64,000 nucleotides of DNA from Ligula intestinalis (GCA_036362985.1 JAYGXS010000004.1:34047561-34111560), one strand, 5' to 3'; shown: positions 21,985-35,439, numbered from the stretch's first letter. Notes: generated by a model not told the origin, from the sequence alone. Numbers and translations are program-made.

Positions 21985-24900
21985 TACATTTCTTGGGATG
22001 CCTGCCTTTCGGTTTATACGAAACAGTGTTTTTGTTATTCGAATTCCTTATATTCATTGATTACTCTCAATTTAGTGGTTATCTACAAGCCTAGAAGAAT
22101 AAATTTGGTGAAAATTTATTCATTTTTATATGCTTTCTTGGGCCAATTCCCATCGACTTCTTAGTCGTTCTACCTAACATCTGTTCCACGTAGAGTGTCA
22201 ACATACTAGACAATGCTGGGTCCTGACATCAGCAAAAAAGCGAGCAACGACTCTCGGCCAAGGCAATAACTGAAAGGCCTATGCCACAAGTTTAAGGATG
22301 ATGGTGGAGGACACTGTGCTCAGATAGTTGCTTACTGTGACAACTGATAGAATCCTTGACAGGTGTCGGTTTCTAAAAAATTCGGGGCTTGTCTTGCTCC
22401 TGGCTTGGACAGTGATTTTCACAGTCTCTCAGCTTCCTGCTTATTAGTCTAGATGGTTGTCTGAGGACTCGAAAGCCCAGTCTACAGTCAAACACAAACT
22501 CCTCTTAAAGTTCAGGTATGTCCACAACACGTGTATCAGACTCAAAACGACCAGCCTGCAACGCTCATGCGCTTTCGCAAAGTAACTGTGCCTCCAGACA
22601 ACCGATTACCTCAACCTACAGCACAATAAATTGAAAGTGTCTTGGGTTGGATTTAGCTGTCATAGAGACAGACGTCTGGGTTGTGAGGACGCTGAATAGC
22701 TGTACCTTCGATTGAGAGGAGCCCTCTCCGGGCGTTATACCCTGTCTATGTACTCATGCACTCCTACGTCATTGTATCGACTCCAGCTGTTGACACTTGC
22801 GTATGCTTTGTCCTACTCCTCACCTCCAGGTAGATAAATGGGACTTCAACTGACTACTCGCAAGCCCTTAATCAGGCATGAGAATCAGCCGCCCAATTTA
22901 ATATTCGTATATCTAGTGCATATGGCTGACTACCCTTCGCTTCTGAGTAAAGTCAGCGCGACAGTGACTTTCGAAATGCTGTAAAACATATTGCTTCTGG
23001 ATCTACCGGCCGCTGATTAGGTGAGTTCACGTTGTGAATGCGGCCATCGAGTGCCGCTCTAAACGATGGTTTACGTATATGCCAAAAAAACATCTGCAGC
23101 GGTTCGGCATGGCGTCGACTCGGTTAGTCAGGTAAAGGTCGCAAAAATGTCACGGGTTTTTAACGCAGAATCATCTCGGAAATGGATGGTGGCTCAATCG
23201 CTTGAATCATAGTTTCACTCGCCCAACGTTTCAGCTTCAATCTTAAGCCCAGCAAATGGTGGCAGACTAACCGAAGGTTTGAGCTTCACAAGAGGCAGCT
23301 GCTATTCGACGGCACACCTACTAGAAGAAGGCTCTCTCTTATTGCCCGCATATATTTGTCCTTGATGCACGCTGGCTGCTCAGTCGATCGCATTAGTGGA
23401 TGACAAAAAGTACCAGGCTATTATTATACCTAGTCATATTATAGCCCTACACGTCTTTACTACGGCTAAGCTTCTTCCTCTGCAGAAAGGCCATCTGGTC
23501 CGTCGAACTATAGCCCTAGAACAGACAATTACAGTTCATGTATCCGTAGATTGTAAAGTCGGTAACTTGTTGCATGGTTATGTGGCTCGCCTATGGTAGT
23601 TTCTGATCAAAATTTAAGCCATCGCGCACTAACCTACGAGGTGGATTCGGTAGCGGTAACGTGCAGGTTAGACAGACATGCATATCATCCACTTCACTCT
23701 TCCTCCGTGGTAGAGTGAATTTTTAATGGAAAAACACTGAATAAATATTGGTACATTTCGCCCTCACTATACTTCATAAAACCTGGTCATAAACCGTTTT
23801 CCCAGCAACCACTTTCAAAATGACCTGATTTTTTGTTTTGGTTGTCAACTGTTGGTTTAAGCACTTCAACACAGATAAACCTTTTGGAAGGATCTGGTAA
23901 CAGGTACCCCTGTATGGTAGGCAACCCTGCGCTAAAGTTCACACGAGGGGAAGGGTTTGGTTAGTGTTAAGGCTAGCGTCACAGTTCGTGTTTGGGTTAG
24001 CACTTGACATCGGGTTCAGGTGTGCGAGTAGTCAGAGAGTCCGCAAGTCTACTTTCACTATAATCCCGCGAGATTCACCGCATTGCTTCAGCCTGCTGAA
24101 GCTTGTGGTGTACATAGTCGAGAGCGATGGTCGAACTGTTGAGTGTATGTGCCACAGAGGCCAGGTCGGGTTGTGGCGCGCGTAGACGAGTTCGCCGGCA
24201 TGTTAGCCACTGCGCTCATCCCACATCAGGTGTGCAGTCGGCTGGGCGGTGACGCGATGCTGGTGGTGGTGGAGAGAGAGAGTGACGTCGACACTCAGTG
24301 CATTTCCTTGCTCACTATAATCACTCTGATGTGCCTGAAGTTATCGCGTTGCGCTGAAGGCCGTGAAATTGAGGGTTGCCAACTGATGGAGGTACCCGGA
24401 CCGCGGATTCAGTCCAGTGTGTGCCTTGTTGTTTGAAATGGTTGACTGGCAGAATGAGGGTCAGGCTGCAATAGCTCCTTTTTAAAGTGGCCTCTGTCGG
24501 GAACGACGGTCAAACTGTCGTTTGGGTTAAGATCTACTTAGTCACATAGCCAGGCAAACTGTTTATGAACTGGCCAACTTTCATCATATCAGATATCTTT
24601 CTACATGGCATACACCAGACGAGTGCGGGAGCCGGAGATCTCCTACGGATGTGCTTGTGAAAACTCTTTTTTGATAACAAAAAAAGTTCAGCCTGTGCGA
24701 GCCTGCTAAGAGTCCCCAACAAGCGTATAGTCTTCAGCTCGAGTACCGCGTTTAGCTCCATCGAGTTGATGGTTGGAATTTTTTCGATGACCGGCTGTTT
24801 CTGTTAGCCTTTTCTCCTGTGACTATTTCAAGACCACGCAGTCAGCTATATAAAGCTAGTGTTCTGTACCCCTTCATTTGAGAAAACCACTGGTTTGGCG

Positions 24901-25294
24901 CCAGTTGAACCGTTAACGCCCTAGTAGCTGACTCATTAATATGGCAATTTCATTCGACGGACTCCACTCTCACCATCTCATCCCACCTTTCCGCCCAATC
25001 TGACACCCGCAACCTTCTGGGCGTTGCTCTCCCTTAAGTAATTTCTTTTAACCGTGCCTACGGACGCATGTATGGCGTCCGCATGGAAGCCATTCAGAGT
25101 AGTTAGGAGGATACAAACAGCAGCTGTGTTTTTCTTGAAGGGCGTGAACTATTTGTCGTGTACGTGGCCTGAATACGCGCTTCTGGCCACCACGCCGTAA
25201 TGTCGCGTCACCACGCGTGCGCTGACGCGGACGCGACGTGTGATCGCCAAGGGTTTAATCTAACGGAATCGTTGCGGTGCCGCAAAAAGAAAAG
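21985..25294. other. Intergenic, no gene recognised
   Basis: Short scattered ORFs without family resemblance. The only repeat I could place is family J at 23970-24180, similar to 17440-17660. Confidence 0.4.
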
Positions 25295-25630
25295 GGAAAA
25301 CCCTTACCACTATAATCTTCAGGCCGGAGTCCGTAGGGGAAGAGAAGAAGGGAGACGACAGTTTGAAGGAATATTTTATTCTGCACAGAAGAAGTGGAGA
25401 ATGGATTGGAAGAAGTTGACAGTCCGACGAGTACGCCTCCGGCTGCGAGGACTGGCACCTAATCTGTGAGAGCGCGGGAGTCGTCCCAAGCGCCTCCAAC
25501 GAGGTCATTTATGAGTCAGCCTCAGGGAGATGATTGGCCAGATCGGATTGGGGTAGGCGCACACGTGCTACCAGTCGCAAAAGGCGAAAGGTTGTGCGTT
25601 GCACGCTGATTTGGACCAATATAGCGGTAT
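25295..25630 (+). repeat. Dispersed repeat family AB (A-type), copy 4
   Basis: Starts AACCCTTACCACTATAATC, then TTTTATTCTGCACAG, AAGTGGAGAATGG, GTTGACAGTCCGACG, AACGAGGTCAT, GATGATTGGCCAGA and ends near GACCAATATA. Confidence 0.7.
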
Positions 25631-27454
25631 CCTCCCTAACAGAAACTCTAAAAAGCATCGGACTCTTGCCCTGACAACGTTATTCTTTGATTTAGAAGCG
25701 GTAAGGACCACCTGTATGTTCCCCCTTAACCGGATATGAGCACGGGAATCACCCGCAATGCAGGTGGTTTTGTGCCCAATTGCACCGACATTATGGTTGG
25801 GCTACGGTTGTGTTAGATTCACTGTTAACTGCAGCATTAAGGTGTACGGTTGACTTAGACTTAAGATTAAGACTGTGGTTTACATCTATTTGTAGCACAC
25901 GGGAATATTTTTCCTTACTGGAACTATGATCAGGGCCATCTCTATTTCTTGGATTGGTTGTCCCTATTGCTGTGCCCTGTTTAGAGGGCCTAATAAGTCA
26001 TCTTTATGTGTAATTTTTATACAAAACGACGCCTTGTCCATTCTTACCTAGCCGTATATGAAGTTTGCGATCTCAAATAAATTCGCCGTTGAAAGGGCGC
26101 ATTTTCCGCGTGAAGGATCAGTATGAGATCCTGATTCCGAGTTATTTGTACACGCAATGAACAGAGCTCAACCTGCTGAAGCCAGAAGGTGTAAGCACGA
26201 AGGCGTTGAAAGGTGGCTGCTGATTAAACTTTTGAACTGGCTTTTAGCATCCTGAGTGAAATCAACTAAAGGAACCACGTCAGATTAAAAAAATAAGAAC
26301 TAAACTATACTTGCCATTATCGACTAAAGTATTATTTTCCCTTTGCAAGACATATGATCAGTCAGGTCGCGAAAGTACCGTATTATCTTTGGCATAGTTA
26401 CCAACATCGAAACCTCCCAGGGAAACTCGCTGGCGTACGCAAACGTGCAAATGCCTGTTATGTAGACGCTGACTGTCAATTACCACACGCATCGACAAGC
26501 AGAACAATAATCCGATTTCTTTTACATGTTATCGATTAGAAAGAGCGTTTTGAGCGTTTGGGCTAGGTTGCTTAGCGTACAATCTATTTGATTTATTTAT
26601 CGCATCATTTTGTTATTTTTATTGATCTTTTCGTTGCCTGCATCGTCAATATCAGACACTATTCCAAATTGCTTCCCATAATCTTAGATATTAAGCCCAC
26701 TAGCAAGCAATCGAAGATATAGAAAAATAATTCAGCTGCTTATATGTCCAGGTTATAATACCATTTTGGAGTTAAACCTACGTTTTGAAAGGTCCGCCAA
26801 TACGTATACTCAGTCGAAAACTACGAAAAATGATCCTTGGAATAACTGTTCCTGTCATCTATCAACCCTCATGCTCTGCCCTTACTGCCTCTCTCTCTTG
26901 ATGGGACGGCTTTCCCGTACATGATTTTGGTCACGCATCCTGAAATTGACTGCTTTGGAAAACCTAGGGGATTAATGTGCGCCTACAGTTACGTTAAAAA
27001 GGGTAAAATTGTTGACAGGAGTGACAGTATGACATTTATTAACCGAATAATCTTTCAGTTCAAAATGTATAACGAGCGAAAGAAACAGTTTGTTTGATCA
27101 GTGCGTGAGCACCAGAATATACTGACCATTTCCACTTTATTAGTGTTTTGTGGTTTCAGTTCACGAGGACTGCCATGTTGCCACGGGAACCAAAGCGAAA
27201 ACTTCCCTTAAGGAAGAGAAGTAGAAAATACTTGTACATTATTTGCAGGCTTGGTACTCATTAGTCAACACTGGAGCAAGTGCTTCCTATTAATTTCCTC
27301 CGAAAGTAATCACTAACTTGAAGTAAAACTGTTAGAACTTAAGTTAATAGGCGCAGACTGAAAGTTGATATTGATATTTGGACTGACATCCATTAGCCGC
27401 AGTGGAGTTACTGTCGAAGGAACGATCGTCGACTGCAGAATGTTCCCCCAAGTC
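25631..27454. other. Intergenic, nothing recognised
   Basis: AT-rich unique-looking sequence with no ORF over about 60 codons. Confidence 0.45.
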
Positions 27455-27725
27455 AGAAGTCAAGTAAGACAGAGAAGTTTGGAGCAGCTTTTGCTGCGGT
27501 AAAATGAACTTTATAAAAGGCTCAGCAAAATAGGTGTTGCATACAGTCTCCTCAAGCAGTTGTTGTGTGTGGAGGACTTATAAGATCCCGAGACATCTTC
27601 TACAGCCAGTTAGGAAGTGGTCCACTCTGATTGGCCCGAGTTCTCACTAGGGTTTAATGCCAAGACGCGTGATGGGAGCCCAATACTAAGAGTTGACAGC
27701 GCTCGCGCAAGGCTTTACAGCCGAA
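27455..27725 (-). repeat. Dispersed repeat family I, copy 3
   Basis: Reverse complement ends in CTTACTTGACTTCTGACTT and includes CCGCAGCAAAAGC and AAGCCTTGCGCGAGCGCTG, parallel to the copies at 28 and 62 kb. Confidence 0.45.
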
Positions 27726-28104
27726 GGCACTGATTCATGTGCGGCTCCGCAGCTAGTCGGCCAAGAAAACGTGATGGACAGGAGTTCACAGGGGAGACGA
27801 TTTTTAAGTGCGACTATGTAAAGACTTGGCAGCAAAGGAAAGGTGAGGCAGCGATAGTGGCACTGATCCGAGGACCGCCACATAAGCATTTTTATATTCA
27901 CTCAACTGCCAACAGACAGCTAGAAGTATTTATTGGGGTCACACGATACACTATACTTGAAGCGCATGTACTAACTAAAGACTCAGTGAAACTTGGCTAT
28001 TTACATGAAAACACATGAAGAGAGCTGAGGAACAGAATGATGAGCCAAACATCTCAAAGCTGCGTCACGCAGCGGCAGAATATGGGCTTGCAGTAGCCTA
28101 CACT

Positions 28105-28420
28105 CAGTATCGCTGCGCTGACTCCTCCTGTCTTCGCTCGCCAAGCCTTTGCGTACTCGTGCATGACAATCTCCCCTGTCTTTGCCTTTCCTCACGACCC
28201 TGATTATCTCGCAGCTTTAGACGCGCATAAGATCGAGGTCAACCGATGCGCACCGTTTTACTTGATTGGCTGCATAGGCGACAAAGAATCCATTCTGCAG
28301 TCAAGGCGTCCCAGCAGCGGGCACACACTGTACAGCTTGCCCGAGGACACAGCTGGTAGCTAGCATCGGATAGAGCCCTTGCACAGATCATTTTCTCACA
28401 GTAAAGGCTGTTCCAACCTT
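28105..28420 (+). repeat. Dispersed repeat family I, copy 4
   Basis: GCTGCGCTGACTCCTCCTG, TCTTCGCTCGCCAAGCC and, at the 3' end, GCACAGATCATTTTCTCACA then GTAAAGGCTGTTCC match the same blocks at 62590-62875. Confidence 0.6.
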
Positions 28421-29265
28421 CTCGGTTTTCTCAGACTTTTGATGTGGAAACCTTCTTCTTGTCCACACAAACACCTTCGACAGGCGCTTAACTTATGTCA
28501 GTGCAGCCAATAAGCTGTGTCGTGGGCCTCCAATAAGTACTATAGCAGTTATCTTCCGGACCAATCCAATAACAGAAAGCAATTTTGAGTGCGGCCGACC
28601 AAAACCGCCAATGCACAACTCTGTTTGAACAGTTAACTCGCGTTTGAAACCTCGTACAATACCTCAGTTTGAGCATGATGAGCCCAAGTACTGTAATAAA
28701 AAGCATGACTTTGATCACCCTTGAGGGCAGTGATATAATCCACAGCCACAATTGCCTTGCCTGTCCGCCTCGGTGCAGCCTGATGAGAAACTTCAATGAC
28801 CGAATGAAGGAGAAGGTTCGCTTTCCAGGTATTTGCATCGGTAAAGAAGAAGAATGGTCGAAAACCGGATTGATTTGTTTATTGTTCCCTAACCAGGACA
28901 CCGTCGGGATGTAGAGGACAATCGGAAATGAGGCAGCTGTGGTGTCATTTTGTTCTATACTGTGACTACGCACAACACTTATTCAGCAGTTTAACTAGGC
29001 ATCGCAATACAGCCCAATAATCCGTTTCTGGAGGCCCAGACAACTGCCTCTGCGCAGGCACATCGTGCCTGTACGGAATCCATGCATTTAACCCTGGCAC
29101 AGGCCTGTTCGGTCGTATGCGTGCACAAAGCAGTAATCAGGTAAATATCACACTGCCTGCTAGCTTGCATTGTCCTCACACCTGTGGCCAGCACAGGTAG
29201 CGCTCGGATCATGTCCACATACAAACATTAGTGGCAGGTGTTGCTCTCTGGTGGACGTACACTTT

Positions 29266-29287
29266 TGTGTGTGTGTGTGTGTGTGTG
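29266..29287 (+). repeat. (TG)n microsatellite
   Basis: About 11 TG units. Confidence 0.95.
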
Positions 29288-29614
29288 CTAATTTCCGTAA
29301 GGGTGGATAAACACTGCGCCACGCCCGTCAGTGGACCAAAAGACTGCCACGTGCAAAAGATAGGGAAGCAAACACTAAAATGCCCTTCCTTCTGACAATT
29401 TATGGAATTCTGCCCTATACTAAATCCGAAACTGTTACGAAGGCGTGACTTGAAAGATTACAAACTGAGAGGACAAGCCGAATAGCAGCTCGTCTTGCGC
29501 AAAATTCCAGGACGTGCAGCTATGCGTGTGTGCTTTTTTACGCTGTATCCAAATCGTAACCGAACCTTTCGTGGAATTTAGTGATAGGCTACCAGTACTA
29601 CCGGGGGTTGTATC

Positions 29615-29947
29615 AAGTTAATTAGGGAAGACCCTTGCTGCTGCTGCTGCTGCTGTGGGGCGATAAGTGGCATGCCAGGTGGAAAAAAAGTATATTCTGT
29701 ATGGAGGTAGTGACGAGTAAATCTGAGGAATTTGACAGTCTGATAGGTGCACGACCACCAGCGAGGGGACTGCGTCCGAAGTATGAGAGCGCGGCAGTCA
29801 TCACAGTGAGGTCCTGTGTGATTCAGCCTTGAAGGTGATTAACCAGACCGGATTGGGGCCGGCAGACACTGGTGAATGCACACCTCCTAGCAGTCGCAGG
29901 AGGCGAGGTGTTTAGCGTTGCACGCGGAGTTGAGTCACTACAGTTGC
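29615..29947 (+). repeat. Dispersed repeat family AB (A-type), copy 5, with internal (CTG)n
   Basis: Family blocks AGTATATTCTGTATGGAG, TGACAGTCTGATAG, GAGGGGACTGCGTCCGAAG, ACAGTGAGGTC, AAGGTGATTAACCAGA and GAGTCACTACAG. A CTG trinucleotide run at 29637-29655 replaces the normal CTTACCGCTG start. Confidence 0.72.
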
Positions 29948-30164
29948 TATTCCGGTGTCTTATTCACGAGTGTTCAGTAGCTGGTCAAAACCCCGTATCT
30001 TAGATTCCCCAAAGACTAGTTGGCAGGCCAACTGGCAGAATAGAAAGGAGGCTTTCGAAATGCATTGCTTTCCTGATGTTTGGCAGTCTTCTGGTCAGCC
30101 ATTTGTCAGATACGGCAGATTCCGCATAGCCTGGCCAATTGGGTACCTTTGTCTTTCTTCTCAT

Positions 30165-30600
30165 GAAATGTCAGCCGAACTTCTAAAAGAGTGCTATCAA
30201 TTCGAACAGATTGCTTAAATATGTTCGGAAAAATGGTTATCGCATAGCGTTATCCCAATATATATCAGTCACGCCAGGATGCCGGCTATTAAACGAGCCA
30301 CTTTCTGACCATCTGCGAAATATTTATTTGGTAAAAAATGACTACTGATTTAGTATGCATTTTTCTCACAGATTTCCGTTGTTCGTTTAAATTTAAGTAT
30401 GCTCTATAGAAGACATGGCCAAAAGTATTTTTTCATTTATTTGTTTGGTAGAAAATTAGACCTTTTTCAGTTTTTTTACCTGACGGAAGGGTATATTTTG
30501 ACGGCAAAAGTTTCTAATTATGACATTTTTACAGCCGTGAAAGGTGCATTCATAAAGCAACGCCTCTGTCCATCTATTAATGCCCCTTATGAGCTGTAAA
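30165..30600 (+). repeat. Repeat family F, copy 1 (left arm of an inverted pair)
   Basis: Starts TCATGAAATGTCAGCCGAA, then CAGTCACGCCAGGATGCC, GAGCCACTTTCTGACCA. The same blocks recur inverted at 31150-31545, so the two face each other across about 550 bp. Confidence 0.65.
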
Positions 30601-30959
30601 ACTTGGTCCACATCAATCACAAAATGTTATGAGAACTATGTGAATTCCTATTGACACAGTAGGAAAAGACTTACATTTCCTTGGACAGAACTTACACAAC
30701 ATATAGTCTGAAGGCCATGGATTCCAACGTAACGGCCGATAGGGTTCAACATTATTCGACGAGTTAGAAAGCTTTTAGAACCAAAAAATATGTTGTGAAT
30801 AGCTCGCGTCGAATTGAACTCCACTAGAATCCCATGACCGCGGTTCTCGACGTCCGCGAACAGCCAATCACAAATGCCGCAATGCTGGTCCTTAGCACGG
30901 CGAAGAATAGCAAGCCTGCACGCGTGAATTGCTCGCACTTCCCACTGGCCTGACTGCTG

Positions 30960-31145
30960 TCAAACCGACACTTGGGACCTGACTAGCTTCCTAGCTGGTC
31001 GCGTTCTCCCAAGTCAAATTTCTTCCCTATTATTCTTCGTTCCTCTGTGTTCATAATATACTTTTCCTAAGAGTCTGGCCTTCCCAAGACTTCCCTCGTC
31101 TGCTAAGTAACCATGGTCCGAAGATTGCAGTTGATAGGGTTCAAC
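30960..31145 (-). repeat. Dispersed repeat family AB (B-type), copy 6, partial
   Basis: Contains TCTGGCCTTCCCAAGACTTC and CCGAAGATTGCAGTTGATAG, the reverse complement of the 5' part of B-type copies. It sits between the two family F arms. Confidence 0.6.
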
Positions 31146-31149
31146 TTAC

Positions 31150-31545
31150 TGAACCCCTACGTATATGCAATAGATACTCTTTCTTCAAGTATATTATTGA
31201 AAAGGCGTAATTCGCTACCGAACGAATGAAAGGAAAAAAATGTTTGGGCATGCTGTCTGTAAAATCTGTTTAATTTATACGAGCAGCGAAAACCTATGAG
31301 AAAGATGTATGCTATATAAGTACTCATTTTTACGGTATATACATTTAGCGCGTGGTCAGAAAGAGGCTCATTTAAAAGCCGGCAACCTGACATGACCAAA
31401 TTATCTTCACCGTAGGCTGTACGATAATCAATCTTCCGAATATAATTAAACAATATGTTCAAGTTGAAAACACATATCAGGATTTCGGCTGACATTTCAT
31501 GAGACGGAAAATTTACAGTACAGGCCGATTGTATCAAACATTAAC
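31150..31545 (-). repeat. Repeat family F, copy 2 (right arm of an inverted pair)
   Basis: Reverse complement gives TCTCATGAAATGTCAGCCGA, ATATGTGTTTTCAAC, TGGTCATGTCAGGTTGCCGG and GAGCCTCTTTCTGACCA, collinear with 30165-30600. Confidence 0.65.
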
Positions 31546-32221
31546 CGAAATTTGGGAATGCCTTTTCGATTGAGAAAGATTACTTAAATAGTGGTTGTAA
31601 CGAAGATCATCCTGTGGCACAGTTCCATGACATTTCGGAAAATTGGGATTCCAGATTTTGCATTCTATTCCGTTTGGCCATATAGGGAAAACGCAATAGG
31701 TAAAATGACCAATGGGTTTTTGACTCTCCCATAATTTAAAAATATCAATTTGTGAATTTCTTTCACAGCCAATCACGTCTTCGTTGAATTTTGTATGCAA
31801 ACAATATCTATTTTTAGTTAGAAAATGTTTTAAGTACGTTATGTTTAAGATGTTATAGTGGCCATTTTAGTAGCCTCGTGTCCGTTCTTTTGTTACTGCA
31901 CCTAATTAGATATTCAGAATGGCCCACATCCAGTACATAATTTTACGAGCAACGTATGATGTCTCCGCAATGTAATATATGAATGTATACAAGTCCCTAC
32001 AGGTTGTGGACTGAAAGCCCTGTTAGCCAATACAAGAGCAGATCGGGCTTAAACTTTTTCTGGAATTGGAACCATTTTTTTCAAAACCCGAATAAACTTT
32101 TCTTTTTAAGCATAACAATTGAATGGAAAATGATGGTTTACGAAATGGGCAGAAAAAAAGTGACTTCTTTGTGCATATTGTTTTCTAAAATACGTCTGAA
32201 TTTGATGAAGAAGTTGATCCG

Positions 32222-32278
32222 ACAAAGCAAAGGGAGACCGAAATGGCCATTTCTGGCTTAGTAGCCGTCATCAGCTAA
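32222..32278 (-). mobile_element. 5'-truncated family D SINE: hammerhead and tail only
   Basis: Only the ribozyme and the 3' tail (GGTCTCCCTTTGCTTTGTCG) are present; the tRNA-like head is absent. Truncation falls just 5' of the CTGATGA core. Confidence 0.7.
32238..32276 (-). ncRNA. Hammerhead ribozyme core, intact
   Basis: Minus strand CTGATGA (32274-32268), helix II GGCT-ACTA-AGCC, GAAA (32253-32250), helix III UG-GC-CA, AUU cleavage triplet and UCGG for helix I. Every invariant core base is present. The 5' strand of helix I (TTAG) pairs poorly. Confidence 0.68.
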
Positions 32279-32279
32279 T

Positions 32280-34619
32280 CTGAATTTGTACATAGAAACT
32301 TACTGAGCAAAAGGCGCACCAATGTAGCATTCATTTTTTACCAAGCGTGGTGTTTACAAACCGCCATTAAGAAAGGCTTTCAAAAACCAACACCCTGTCG
32401 TTTCCGAACTATTACAGGATGATGCCGAAAATGCATTTGAGCATTTCAATGAGCACTTTATGAGATCGGTCAGTGATTGTATTTTGAGAGGACTACTTTG
32501 TAAGACGATGCGTTACCATCTCCTGTAAAATGGGTCATAGCGGGTATTCAAGGCATTGTTTTCGCGGACTGAATTTTAAGAAGGTGAAGGTGACGAAACA
32601 TGAGTAATTCGATGAAATCATAAATTTCGTAACTCCTCTTTCATCTGCTTATGTCCGTGCCAAGAAAGCCAGTAAACCTCCGGCTTTTTTTTAGGGGTGA
32701 TAATGTGTCAAATGAATTTTCCGATGCATAAGTTAAAAGACTTACGTCGCATCAGTATCAGTTTATTGAGGAAAAAATAGGTGAACGATTTTGAACTCCC
32801 TTTTGGTAACAAGATGATATGAAATATATAGATACAAATAAAATTTTAAAAATTACATCAGTTACATGGTCCCGGGGGAAGACAAAAAATTGTCATGTAG
32901 TACAAATAGCAATAAAAACATAATTTTGCGAAAATTCCCATTGAAAATTTCAGAAGATAAATTGGCGAACATAAGTTTGTTATCGATAAATTCTCGTCAG
33001 CCTTTTACATTTATATGGTATGAATAAACTATGGTGGTTGGTGGACCGATGAAGTGTTCTCGTTGTCACGGTGGGGAGGGGGGGGGGAGGAAGTTGGGGG
33101 AGTTGAGATCAGAGTATCAATGTATAGACGGCCCAGCATCCAACACCGCCGATAAGGTGTGCGTGGCTGGACTTGGGACTTGGTCGTCTCTGCAGGGGCT
33201 CGTTTCCGAGGCCTGTGGCCCGCTGTGGGTTTTAAGAATAGTTTTTAGGTGCATAATAATTTTGTAATGGCTGTGCATCATGTTGCATACTTTACTAGCC
33301 GTACTATTCAACAAACCTATACGATGCCTTAAAAATGAAAATTTCGCAGTACAAGAAATCTGATAACTATAAACTCGTTTAAATGTGGAAAACACAATTT
33401 TTTCGAGCAGCAACTTTAAAGAAGAACTCCTTTGCTCTAAAATGCTTCAAAAATTTCATTTAAGTGCATGCGTTCTATAACATATGTTTGAATTTCGAAT
33501 GACATCGAACATCAATAAGAACGACAAAATAAACCTTCAATGGTCATTTTTGACAGAGTAGAATGTTTGTGGACGGATGAAAATAACATCATTCCAAAAG
33601 CCGACATCCTGACGTGGTTGGCTTATCCTGGGATAGTATCACACGATAATCGATATTGCATCCTCATCTACGTGTTTTTCGCAAGTGAAAACGCATTTCC
33701 AAAGTTTGGTTGTGACAGCAACTCTATTGTACGTTTCCACTGTCGCACTTTATATCTTATCTGAAGCTACAATTTTCCTCAGCAAGTTTTTACTCATCAC
33801 TTGCAAATCATCGGACTTCTTTTGACCTGATAAATTATATGTTGACATTTAGTTTTAATGAAGGTAGAATTTAACATTTTTGTTGACATCTCAGACAAAG
33901 CAGTTGCTAAACATAAACATTTAAAGGAGAATAGACAGTTTTATTATCGACCAGCAGTCTCCTAATAATGCAATGGCCACTGACATTTGAACAACCAGGC
34001 GCGAATTTGCAGTGTCATCAAATCCTGTGTTCCGCCAGCAAAGCCTTAACAAAAACACCGGGCGACACGTGTTCCCTACCATTTTTGGACGGTCTGACTA
34101 GTCACTGGTGCATACCAAGCTGTGTGTGGGCAAGGAAAGTCCTGTGCACGTGAATCATGTTAATGGCGAAAAAGGAAGCTGGCGTCACCTCGATCACTAG
34201 TAAGTCGCTTTTGTAGGCTTCGTATTTGTTGTGACCAAATCTGTGACAGTTGACACAGGCGAAGTTAGCCGGCAGTACCAGCACCAGCGATACTCACAAA
34301 AATGCACTCGCATCCTCACACAATTTGGCACTATAGGCATTTATGCCACATGAGCGGGATATAATTCAACACATTCCCGCAGAGACCACACGAGCTCTCG
34401 TGTTATCTCAATTTGCTGAAAGAATCCTTGCGGGGTTGGTAGGAATAAGTGAAGTCTAGACGAAGATGGTAGGTGTGTAGTAAATCAGCGGAGCATAAGT
34501 AAGATAAAAGAGCAAGACGCAAGAGTAGGATGCATCTGTAATGCAGATTTCGTTTCGTTAAGTTCTAGTCAGAGCCCCAGTAGCCTCAGGCCTGACCTCA
34601 AACGGAATCTTCCTTTAAT
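32280..34619. other. Intergenic, no gene
   Basis: AT-rich. A G-rich run lies at 33070-33100. The segment at 33595-33625 (CCAAAAGCCGACATCCTGACG) resembles an inverted piece of family F. Nothing else assigned. Confidence 0.4.
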
Positions 34620-34960
34620 GTGGCGCAAGGCTGTAGTGACCCAATTGCGTATGCCACGTTCAACTTCTCACCTCTCGCGACTGGTTGTACGTCCGTACGA
34701 GTGTCTGCCGACCTCAATTCCATCTTGCCAATCATCTTGTTGAGGATGAGGGTGTTGGACGAATCCCGTGCTCTGACACTTCGGACGCCAGCTCTCGAGG
34801 CTGCGAATGCATGCTCGGCCAGTTGCCAACTGCCTCCAACCTATTCTCCACTAACGCCTTATAAAAAACTATCCTTCCCACATGGCGTTCCGCTTTTTCT
34901 CTTCCACACGAAACCGGATCGCAGCAACTAGGGTATTCCCCCTTAACTCAAACCCCTGCG
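34620..34960 (-). repeat. Dispersed repeat family AB (A-type), copy 7
   Basis: Reverse complement shows TAGTGGAGAATAGGTTGGAG, CTCGAGAGCTGGCGTCCGAA and GATGATTGGCAAG in family order. The 103-residue ORF at 34620 is inside the repeat. Confidence 0.7.
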
Positions 34961-34984
34961 ATAAGGCCACCTATAGTAGATCTC

Positions 34985-35280
34985 CTATCTCATGAAAAGT
35001 CTACCGAAACTCTGAAATGTGTTTTCCATTCCAAGTCGAGTTGTAAGATTTATTATCTTCCAAGCAAATCTCGAAATATTTCAGTCATGGCAGGATGGTG
35101 GCTTTTAAACGAACTCCTTACTGCAAAACCAAACGCAGTAAAAAGGGTTGCTTAAGCAGTATGCACCTTTTGCATTCTCAGTAAACTTACAGCTTCAAAT
35201 ATATTTTTTCGAAACATACATAGCGATATTTTTTCGGGTATTTTTGGTAGAACTTACGCTTCCTTCAAATGAATAGGTTT
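34985..35280 (+). repeat. Repeat family F, copy 3 (left arm of second inverted pair)
   Basis: CTCATGAAAAGTCTACCGAA, ATTTCAGTCATGGCAGGATG, GGCTTTTAAACGAACTCC and TTGCTTAAGCAGTATGCACC; paired with the inverted copy at 35440-35850. Confidence 0.62.
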
Positions 35281-35439
35281 TCTTAAGACAGTGAAATATT
35301 TTCTTCGTAGTACACCGTATCTGTACCTTCATTAATTTTGCCTGTATAAAATGCAAACTGATCCCATAAATTGTAAAATATTATTGGCACTTTATGACCG
35401 TTTCCTCGTAGCATAGGAAAATTTGTGATTTCCCTAAAA

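Noticed and set aside
28488..28973. 161-codon minus-strand ORF
   Set aside because: Long for chance but with no domain, motif or repeat support; composition is not gene-like and no splice sites are obvious.
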